Assembly (NCBI GenBank): GCA_002422955.1
Contig: DITY01000084.1
Span: 1-5,107 of the forward strand
DNA: 5,107 nucleotides
From: Planctomycetaceae bacterium UBA6172
GTDB taxonomy: Bacteria; Planctomycetota; Planctomycetia; Pirellulales; Pirellulaceae
Reading direction: 5' to 3'
The number at the start of each line of letters is the position of its first letter. Position 1 is the stretch's first letter. Positions 1 through 5,107 of the stretch are shown piece by piece. The notes under the pieces were generated by a model. It did not search any database. It had not been told where the DNA came from and saw only the letters and a list, made by a program, of their open reading frames with translations. The position numbers and the translations under genes are program-made.

Positions 1-521
1 CGCGTGAGGTCCCGGGCGGCCGGGTCGAACGATGCGGGGACGGTGAGCACGACCTGTTGTTGAGCGATGGGCGCTTCGGGATGGGCATGATTCCAAGCGG
101 CCGCGAGATGCCGTAAGTAGGCTTGGGTCGCCTCGACCGGTGAAACCTTGCCGACCTCGTCAGGCGCTTGCCACGGCAGAATCGCGGCGTGCCGGTCGAC
201 GCCCGCATGCGCCAGCCAGCTTTTCGCGGTGGCCACGACCCGCTGCGGCGATTCGGCAGCTTTCCCGCGGGCCGCTTCCCCGGCGATCTGCCGCCGCGAC
301 GGCCGCGAGACTTCCCACGGGGCCTGATAGGCGTTCTCTTCCACTTCGGTTGCGAGGTACAGGAATGACGGCAACGAAGGGAACGAGTCGACCTGTCCGG
401 CGGCGACGGCTTGCGGGATCATCAACAGGCTCAGTTCGGCCTGCTCAACGTCCAACGGTGTGAAAGCGACGACCGAATGGGTCGTCCCCAAGTCGATGCC
501 GATGCAGTAACGGGATGTCAT
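1..521 (-). CDS. Hsp70-family chaperone, N-terminal part (gene runs off the left edge)
   Basis: This is the first 173 codons of an Hsp70/DnaK-type ATPase, a cytosolic chaperone that couples ATP hydrolysis to binding of unfolded peptides. I translated it by hand because its 3' end lies outside the window. Residues 7-19 (IGIDLGTTHSVVA) are the phosphate-1 loop of the actin-like ATPase fold; DnaK has Asn where this protein has His15. Residues 157-173 (VVLTVPASFDPAARDLT) match the DnaK segment around 'ITVPAYFNDAQR'. Between them, the 'FPSLPSF' stretch fits the DnaK 'TPSIIAY' strand. The start is well fixed: a TGA lies in frame at 540-542 and ATG 519-521 is the first start after it, six codons before the P-loop. 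No Shine-Dalgarno sequence is visible. The gene lies 61 bases downstream of the SEC-C/TPR gene on the same strand. The divergence suggests an accessory Hsp70 (HscC/YegD-like or a planctomycete-type paralogue) rather than housekeeping DnaK; the subfamily cannot be set without the substrate-binding domain. Confidence 0.93.
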   Translation of the reverse strand, partial: MTSRYCIGIDLGTTHSVVAFTPLDVEQAELSLLMIPQAVAAGQVDSFPSLPSFLYLATEVEENAYQAPWEVSRPSRRQIAGEAARGKAAESPQRVVATAKSWLAHAGVDRHAAILPWQAPDEVGKVSPVEATQAYLRHLAAAWNHAHPEAPIAQQQVVLTVPASFDPAARDLT

Positions 522-582
522 TGGTGAACGATCGAGTATTCAGCCGAGGAAACGGGGGCCATTCCGCAATCGTCGCGCCCGA

Positions 583-2748
583 TCAATCCATGCCGGGGAT
601 CCAGAGCTTGCCGGCGGCCGGGCTCGTCGGCGCGCCGATCGGTCCGGGTGAAGCGGGGCTTGCCGAATCGGGAGTCCAGATCCCGCCGGTATCCCCTTCA
701 CCGCCGGCGATCGCGCTGGGTCGCGCCGCCTGACGCCGCGGTGACCCGTCGGGGTTGAGCAGCCCCATCGAAACCAGCATCTGCTGCAGGACGGCCATGA
801 CGTCTTCCCGATTCCGGTAGTCGGTCGTCAGCTTGCGGATCACGCCTTGGAAGCCCTCGATGTCGTTGGCGCGCGCCCGCGTCGACAGTTCGACCAGCAA
901 CAGGTTCGCCATGTCGAGGCCCGCCTTCTCGAAATAGGGCTTCGCTTCGCCGATCCATCGCAGCGCGTCCACCGGCGACTCGCTCGATTCGACCAACGCC
1001 ATGTAGGCTGACCCGCGGAGCTCGCCGTCCGTGACCTGGTCGCCCCGATTCAGGACTTCCAACGAAGCTTGACGAAGGACGCTGTCCATCTGCAAGAGTT
1101 GGCCACGACGCAGCAGGAAACCGAGGCCCTCGTTGTCCAACGACACGCAATCGACCCTGGCCAGATCGGAGTTCTCAACGTTCTCCAACTCCTCGGCGGT
1201 CTTGATGTGGATCGATGGCAAGGGTTCGACGCCCGCGAGTGTTCGGATTTCGTTGATCACCTCAGTATCGGTCGCCAAGGAATCGGTGTTTTCGAGCACC
1301 CGCACCAAGGCTTCTCGTTCCAAGGCCAGCGAGGGATCCGCGGCGGCGTCCTTCAAGCTTCGATTGTGCAGCGCGGGGATCGGTTGCATCGCGATCCGGT
1401 GACTGTACCGGGACTTCCGAAAATCGGCTAAGACGGCACCGAGGTCAGTACGGAAGGCCGGGCGATCGGACCAAGCCGGTCGCGGATCGCTGGCCATCAC
1501 GAAGGGAACCGGGTAGGCAACGGTTTCTTCCCATCGAGCGTGGGCCAAGGTTTCGGCGAGCGTGCGGCGGACGACGTCCAGGAACATGGGGAGGATCGAT
1601 TTGATTTCGATCCGCGCCGCACGGTCGGTCTGCTTGCCGAACACCAACACCAGCGCGATCGTCTCGGGCAGGTTCTCGCCGGTGAGCGCCGCATCGTTCT
1701 CCGGCATCGCTTGGTCCAGCAGTTGAAACCCGGACCGCGGCGGCACCTCGTCTTCCTTCGAAACCAATTGCCGCAGGGTGTTGTTGGGGACCGCCGAGAA
1801 ATAAGGACTTGCCTGCAGCGCCACTTCGGCCTCGATCAGGTGCTCGATATCGGCTGTCATCGACATCATGTCGACGCTCATTTCCTTCAGTTGCGGTTCG
1901 GTCAGCCAAGCCATGGCCAAGAACTTGCTCCGCTCGACCCGATCCAGCTTTTCGCAGCGCGACAGCTTCTTCAGACAATCGACCTGGGTCGCCGAATCGG
2001 CTCGCCAAATGGCGCAGGTGAGCAAGCCCGACAGGATCGCCGGTTCGTTCGCGTAGGACCGAGCGAGCGAGGCGAACTTTGTATTCGCCAAGCTGATGCG
2101 GTGGCTGCGGAGCAACCCCAAGGCCTCGTCGAATCGCTCAGCCCACTCGGTCCGTTCGGGCCGCGGTCGGCTGGCCGGCAGGGCCTTGAGCAGATGGTTG
2201 ACGGCAGGACTGGTATTGAGCTCTTGCAAGATGCCAGCGGCGGACGAAGCGCCTTCAAAACCCTCAGCGCTCAGCGCCAGCGTCGCGAACGCGCGGGCCG
2301 GCAGGAACTCACCCCGCTGGCTCAGCATGTAGGCGAGCACGGAGGCGATTTCGAGCACGAACGAATCGACCTTCATGCCCGACTCGGCCAGCGCCTGCAA
2401 CAACGATTCGGTCGCCTCGGGGATCTGACCTCGAAAGACTTGCGCCGCGGCACGTTGGGTCAGCGCCAGCGGATTGTTCGGCTGCAAGCGGATGAATCGC
2501 TCGGCGTTTTCGGCCAGGAGATCGTATTCCCGCAAGTCGAGCAACACGCGGCCCTTGATCGCCAACGCACAGGCGGCATCGGGATGCTCGCTCAACATGC
2601 GGTTCAGCCGGTCGAGCGCCGGGACCACCTGGCCGCCACCGAGCATCGTCATGACACGATCCAGCTCCGCCAAAGAATCCTGACACTTGCAGAACTTGAT
2701 TTTTTTGCCGTTGCCGGAGGGGCAGAGGGAGTAGAGATCGAGTGTCAT
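583..2748 (-). CDS. SEC-C motif and TPR-like helical-repeat protein, 721 aa
   Basis: The function is unknown; the architecture suggests a soluble scaffold or partner protein. Residues 9-22 (CPSGNGKKIKFCKC) are a degenerate SEC-C zinc-binding motif like the one at the SecA C-terminus; the usual second Cys is Ser11 and the final pair is C-K-C. Residues about 28-125 look like three TPR-type helical hairpins (for example A44-L48, A58-A63, E111-L120), and further helical stretches lie near 198-285 and 590-670. Residues about 340-480 contain strand-like segments (such as ETIALVLVFG near 360-370) that I cannot place in a family. The tail from about 676 is rich in Pro, Ser, Gly and Ala, holds GIWTPDS (689-695), and ends in KLWIPGMD (714-721). 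There is no signal peptide or membrane segment. ATG 2746-2748 is the start: an in-frame TAG at 2809-2811 has no ATG, GTG or TTG between it and this codon. No clear ribosome binding site is visible. The gene directly precedes an Hsp70 gene on the same strand, which suggests, but does not prove, a chaperone-related role. Confidence 0.9.
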   Translation of the reverse strand: MTLDLYSLCPSGNGKKIKFCKCQDSLAELDRVMTMLGGGQVVPALDRLNRMLSEHPDAACALAIKGRVLLDLREYDLLAENAERFIRLQPNNPLALTQRAAAQVFRGQIPEATESLLQALAESGMKVDSFVLEIASVLAYMLSQRGEFLPARAFATLALSAEGFEGASSAAGILQELNTSPAVNHLLKALPASRPRPERTEWAERFDEALGLLRSHRISLANTKFASLARSYANEPAILSGLLTCAIWRADSATQVDCLKKLSRCEKLDRVERSKFLAMAWLTEPQLKEMSVDMMSMTADIEHLIEAEVALQASPYFSAVPNNTLRQLVSKEDEVPPRSGFQLLDQAMPENDAALTGENLPETIALVLVFGKQTDRAARIEIKSILPMFLDVVRRTLAETLAHARWEETVAYPVPFVMASDPRPAWSDRPAFRTDLGAVLADFRKSRYSHRIAMQPIPALHNRSLKDAAADPSLALEREALVRVLENTDSLATDTEVINEIRTLAGVEPLPSIHIKTAEELENVENSDLARVDCVSLDNEGLGFLLRRGQLLQMDSVLRQASLEVLNRGDQVTDGELRGSAYMALVESSESPVDALRWIGEAKPYFEKAGLDMANLLLVELSTRARANDIEGFQGVIRKLTTDYRNREDVMAVLQQMLVSMGLLNPDGSPRRQAARPSAIAGGEGDTGGIWTPDSASPASPGPIGAPTSPAAGKLWIPGMD

Positions 2749-2801
2749 CAGTAGCTGCCGCCGAGGGCGGTCGGTTTCGAGTTGGGGGTGCGGACGGGGA
2801 C

Positions 2802-2822
2802 CGGTGGGCTAAGCCCGAACCG
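2802..2822. repeat. Imperfect inverted repeat (possible hairpin)
   Basis: The plus strand reads CGGT GGGC TAA GCCC GA ACCG. Outer arms CGGT (2802-2805) and ACCG (2819-2822) pair. Inner arms GGGC (2806-2809) and GCCC (2813-2816) pair around a three-base TAA loop, and two bases (2817-2818) bulge out. It lies about 20 bases past the transporter stop, so it may stabilise the 3' end of that transcript. It could also be a decayed copy of a dispersed intergenic hairpin repeat. With no T run after it, it is not a typical Rho-independent terminator. Confidence 0.5.
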
Positions 2823-2830
2823 ATCTTGGC

Positions 2831-2838
2831 TAGCGCTA
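2831..2838. repeat. Perfect 8-base palindrome TAGCGCTA
   Basis: TAGCGCTA sits two bases beyond the transporter stop codon and eight bases from the neighbouring imperfect hairpin. One mismatch (2830/2839) is followed by a further matching pair (2829/2840). It could be part of a compound intergenic repeat or a small protein-binding site. An 8-base palindrome alone can occur by chance. Confidence 0.35.
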
Positions 2839-2840
2839 AC

Positions 2841-4205
2841 TTAGCACGATTCGCCCATTTGTGCATCGCCGCTGCTCCCGCTTGCGGCAGGCGCCGCCGT
2901 CGGATGGAGCCGATAAAAGAGGGCGACGGGTAAGAACAACAGGGCCATCGCCCCGAAGATCGCCGAGCGTGGCAACGCGAATGCGGTGACCGCTTGGTCC
3001 AGCACCATGTAGACCACGCCGGACATGACAATCGCCAAAAAATTAGCCTGATTCATCACGGCGATCATCTGGCCTTTTAGCTCCATGGGCGGGCGTGCCT
3101 GAAGAAAAACCTGGATCGGAATCGAGAAGAAGGCGGCCGCCGCGCCGAGGAAAATCAGGACCAGTGGCAAGCCGAACTTACCGACCAATAGCCCCACCCC
3201 AGGCAGGGTGATCGACAGCAAGCCGCAGCCGACGACGACACCCCACATGCCGATCCGCAACACCGCGCCGTCGCCCCCCGCACGGCTGAGTTGACCGGCG
3301 ATCAGTCCCCCGGCCGCAATGCCGATGCTGATCAGCGTGACCAGCAAACTGGTTACCGTATTGCTCAGTTGCAGCTGAACCTTGCAGAGCGAATTGACCG
3401 CTTGGATGGTCAGGCCGGCGATCAGCCAAAAGACGCAGGACGCCACCAGGGCACCGACGAGCGGGCGGTCGGATCGGAGCAGTTGCCGCATCGGTTTTGG
3501 AACCACCCAATACTGCGAACTGAAACGCAAGCCTGGGTCGGCGATGGGCACGGGATGGATCCACAGGCTGACCCACGTCCCGATGATCGCAACCGTGATG
3601 CAAACCAAAGAGGCGGTCCACAGCGACCGCGCGGCCTCCAGTTGCGGGGCCTGTTCTGGATTCAGCCAATCCTTCAGCGGACCGGCGAGCCCGGTCCCGA
3701 AAATGATCGCGATGAAAGTCGTCATCATCACGATCCCGTTGGCCCGCGGTAACTGCTGGGGCTTCAACATCTCGGGCAGAATTCCGTATTTTCCCGGTCC
3801 GAAAAACGTGCTTTGGGTTCCCATCAGGAACAGCACGATCCACAAGCCGGTAAAGCCGATCTGCGGCGCGGCCAAAAAGGCGAACAGCCCCGCGGCCATC
3901 ACGACGATCTCGGCAGCCTTACTGAGCACAATCACCCGCCGCTTGCTGAACCGATCGGACAGATAACCGGCGACCCCGCCGAACAGGACGAACGGCAAGC
4001 CGAAGAGAATCGTCGCGACCCCCTGCAGGTCGACACCGCCCCCCGCGGTCACGACAGGAATGGCCAGCAGCAATACCATTTGCTTGAACAGGTTGTCATT
4101 GAAGGCCCCCAAAAACTGGGTCAGGATATAGCCGATGAAGGACGGATTCCGCAGCGGATGTTGATCCGCTGGCGCTGTCTGCGTGGGGGCAATCGCCTCG
4201 TCCAT
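2841..4205 (-). CDS. MFS transporter of the LplT/Aas lysophospholipid-flippase type
   Basis: A 454-residue inner-membrane protein of the major facilitator superfamily, with about twelve hydrophobic segments between residues 24 and 433. In the best-known relatives (LplT, and the membrane half of Aas), the protein flips lysophospholipids to the cytoplasmic face for re-acylation. Diagnostic features are the first-helix 'FLGAFNDN' (31-38; compare LplT 'FLSAFGDN'), MFS motif A as GYLSDRFSKRR (80-90), and GPGKYGILPEM (136-146) followed by RANG (154-157), matching the LplT 'KYGILGE...KANG' block. The length fits a stand-alone transporter, and no acyltransferase or acyl-ACP synthetase domain follows. 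The last 20 or so residues are a hydrophilic Ala/Ser/Gly tail. ATG 4203-4205 is the first start after an in-frame TGA at 4251-4253. It is preceded by AGGA seven bases away. The gene follows thiC by 65 bases. The family assignment is fairly secure; the actual substrate is inferred and could differ. Confidence 0.88.
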   Translation of the reverse strand: MDEAIAPTQTAPADQHPLRNPSFIGYILTQFLGAFNDNLFKQMVLLLAIPVVTAGGGVDLQGVATILFGLPFVLFGGVAGYLSDRFSKRRVIVLSKAAEIVVMAAGLFAFLAAPQIGFTGLWIVLFLMGTQSTFFGPGKYGILPEMLKPQQLPRANGIVMMTTFIAIIFGTGLAGPLKDWLNPEQAPQLEAARSLWTASLVCITVAIIGTWVSLWIHPVPIADPGLRFSSQYWVVPKPMRQLLRSDRPLVGALVASCVFWLIAGLTIQAVNSLCKVQLQLSNTVTSLLVTLISIGIAAGGLIAGQLSRAGGDGAVLRIGMWGVVVGCGLLSITLPGVGLLVGKFGLPLVLIFLGAAAAFFSIPIQVFLQARPPMELKGQMIAVMNQANFLAIVMSGVVYMVLDQAVTAFALPRSAIFGAMALLFLPVALFYRLHPTAAPAASGSSGDAQMGESC

Positions 4206-4212
4206 CGGCTGA

Positions 4213-4216
4213 TCCT
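4213..4216 (-). promoter_or_regulatory. Shine-Dalgarno AGGA for the MFS transporter
   Basis: On the minus strand AGGA is followed by seven bases (TCAGCCG) and then the ATG at 4203-4205. It is the only clear ribosome binding site in front of a gene here; the SEC-C/TPR and Hsp70 starts have none. It supports the chosen transporter start. Confidence 0.6.
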
Positions 4217-4270
4217 GTTCGGGCGGGGTTGTGAGACTAGGCGACGCGATTCATCAAGCCGATCGACCGA

Positions 4271-5107
4271 TCACGAACTGACCGGTAGCTCGACCAACTT
4301 GTCTTGAGCGGCCATTTTACGGATGTCCTCGGTGATCTTCATCGAGCAGTACTTTGGCCCGCACATGCTGCAGAAGTGGGCGCTCTTGAAGGTATCCTGG
4401 GGTAGAGTTTCGTCGTGATACCGACGGGCCGTTTCGGGATCGAGCGACAAGCGAAATTGCTCATTCCAATCGAATGCGAAGCGGGCCCGCGACAACGCGT
4501 CGTCACGGTCCTGCGCGCCCTTGCGGCCACGGGCGACATCGGCGGCATGAGCGGAAATCTTATAGGCGATCACGCCCTGCTTGACGTCTTCCTCGTTGGG
4601 CAGCCCGAGGTGCTCCTTGGGGGTCACGTAACAGAGCATCGCGGCCCCGTGCCAACCCGCCATCGCGGCGCCGATCGCGCTGGTGATGTGGTCGTATCCC
4701 GGAGCCACGTCCGTCACCAACGGGCCGAGCACATAAAAGGGCGCGCCGTCGCAGAGCTCGATTTGCTTCTTGATGTTCATTTCGATCTGGTGCATCGGGA
4801 TGTGTCCCGGCCCTTCGACCATCACCTGCGTGCCGTTGGCGCGTCCGCGATGGGTCAATTCGCCCAGCACTTCCAACTCGGCGAACTGAGCCGCATCCGA
4901 GGCGTCCGCGATCGACCCGGGACGCAGGCCATCGCCCAGCGACCAGGTCACGTCGTACTGGCGCATGATGTCACACAGGTCATCGAACGCGTCATACAGC
5001 GGGTTCTGCTTCTTGTGCGCCATCATCCATTTGGCGATCAACGAGCCCCCCCGGCTGACGATCCCGGTGACGCGATTGATGCTCAAATGCAGGTGTTCCA
5101 ATTTCAC
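4271..5107 (-). CDS. thiC: Phosphomethylpyrimidine synthase ThiC, C-terminal part (5' end beyond the right edge)
   Basis: ThiC is a cytosolic radical-SAM enzyme that rearranges aminoimidazole ribonucleotide into hydroxymethylpyrimidine phosphate, the pyrimidine half of thiamine. The window holds 278 codons and the stop; the first codon here (GTG) is internal, because the fragment starts just ahead of TGIVSRGGS (14-22) in the catalytic barrel. Near-identical family blocks follow: SLGDGLRPGSI (56-66), AQFAELEVLGELT (73-85), EGPGHIPM (98-105), LGPLVTDVAPGYDHITS (127-143), CYVTPKEHLGLPN (159-171), YHDETLP (230-236). The C-terminal CSMCGPKYC (246-254) is the intact Cx2Cx4C motif that binds the 4Fe-4S cluster. 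After it come only 24 residues, ending LPVSS, a shorter tail than in E. coli ThiC. No thiamine-pathway gene follows; the next gene is the transporter. Any TPP riboswitch would lie upstream, outside the window. All visible catalytic and cluster residues are present, so the gene looks functional. Confidence 0.97.
   Translation of the reverse strand: MKLEHLHLSINRVTGIVSRGGSLIAKWMMAHKKQNPLYDAFDDLCDIMRQYDVTWSLGDGLRPGSIADASDAAQFAELEVLGELTHRGRANGTQVMVEGPGHIPMHQIEMNIKKQIELCDGAPFYVLGPLVTDVAPGYDHITSAIGAAMAGWHGAAMLCYVTPKEHLGLPNEEDVKQGVIAYKISAHAADVARGRKGAQDRDDALSRARFAFDWNEQFRLSLDPETARRYHDETLPQDTFKSAHFCSMCGPKYCSMKITEDIRKMAAQDKLVELPVSS

Larger units (their letters stand above)
2749..2840. other. 92-base intergenic gap with palindromes
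   Basis: This gap separates the MFS transporter stop from the SEC-C/TPR start. It holds an imperfect hairpin and a nearby perfect 8-base palindrome, both described separately. No T tract follows either one on the transcribed (minus) strand, so a standard intrinsic terminator is not supported. I see no convincing -35/-10 pair. The part nearest the downstream start (2749-2800) is GC-rich without recognisable signals. Confidence 0.6.

Noticed and set aside
140..463. 107-codon plus-strand frame at the left edge
   Set aside because: It lies antisense to the clear Hsp70 reading frame and is Arg/Pro/Ala-rich without motifs.
522..582. Possible promoter or heat-shock element before the Hsp70 gene
   Set aside because: TTGCGG and AATACT occur on the minus strand but about 23 bases apart, too far for a standard promoter. 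No CIRCE-type inverted repeat is present.
2700..2706. Run of seven A on the coding strand in the SEC-C codons, a possible slippage site
   Set aside because: The downstream frame is open and in phase with the SEC-C motif, and the codon phase (C AAA AAA A) does not fit a standard -1 slippery heptamer. No alternative product looks meaningful.
1540..2754. 404-codon open frame on the plus strand
   Set aside because: It lies antisense to the SEC-C/TPR gene. The translation is dominated by Arg, Gln, Gly and Leu, has no recognisable domain, and is typical of a shadow frame in GC-rich coding DNA.
2309..3031. 240-codon minus-strand frame spanning the gap and the ends of two genes
   Set aside because: It overlaps both the transporter 3' end and the SEC-C/TPR 5' end in another frame, is rich in Arg/Pro/Ser, and has no family signature.
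3178..3843. 221-codon minus-strand frame inside the transporter gene
   Set aside because: It is fully contained in the well-supported MFS gene and has hydrophilic Arg/Asp/Gly-rich shadow composition.
4206..4270. Possible promoter or terminator between thiC and the transporter
   Set aside because: A TTGATG and a TAGTCT can be found on the minus strand but their spacing is only 12 bases, and no hairpin with a T tract is present.

Overview
The window is 5,107 bases of GC-rich DNA (roughly 60% by eye). Every gene I can support lies on the minus strand. Reading in the direction of transcription, from high to low coordinates, the order is: the 3' part of thiC (5107 to 4271); an LplT/Aas-type MFS membrane transporter (4205 to 2841); a large SEC-C plus TPR-like protein of 721 residues (2748 to 583); and the 5' part of an Hsp70-family chaperone gene (521 to 1, running off the window). 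The gaps are short (65, 92 and 61 bases). None holds a hairpin followed by a T tract, so read-through from one gene to the next is possible but not shown.

The organism is probably a bacterium of the Planctomycetes (Pirellulaceae-like). This is an inference from several weak signs: high GC, mostly absent Shine-Dalgarno sequences, an N-terminal SEC-C motif on a TPR protein, a divergent extra Hsp70, and an intergenic gap with GGGCTAAGCCC- and TAGCGCTA-type palindromes. I could not run a phylogenetic test.

Functionally, the window falls into two halves. The right half holds thiamine-pyrimidine synthesis (ThiC) and a probable lysophospholipid-type flippase/transporter; they have no obvious shared pathway. 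The left half pairs a helical-repeat protein carrying a degenerate zinc-binding SEC-C motif with a non-canonical Hsp70. That pairing is the most interesting part, because TPR-like proteins commonly act as Hsp70 partners, but nothing in the sequence proves an interaction. The 721-residue protein also has a central region of about 140 residues that I cannot assign, and a low-complexity tail with two W-x-P motifs, one of them at the extreme C-terminus.

I see no tRNA, rRNA, CRISPR array, insertion sequence, integrase or attachment site. Long plus-strand reading frames in the window are shadows of the minus-strand genes.
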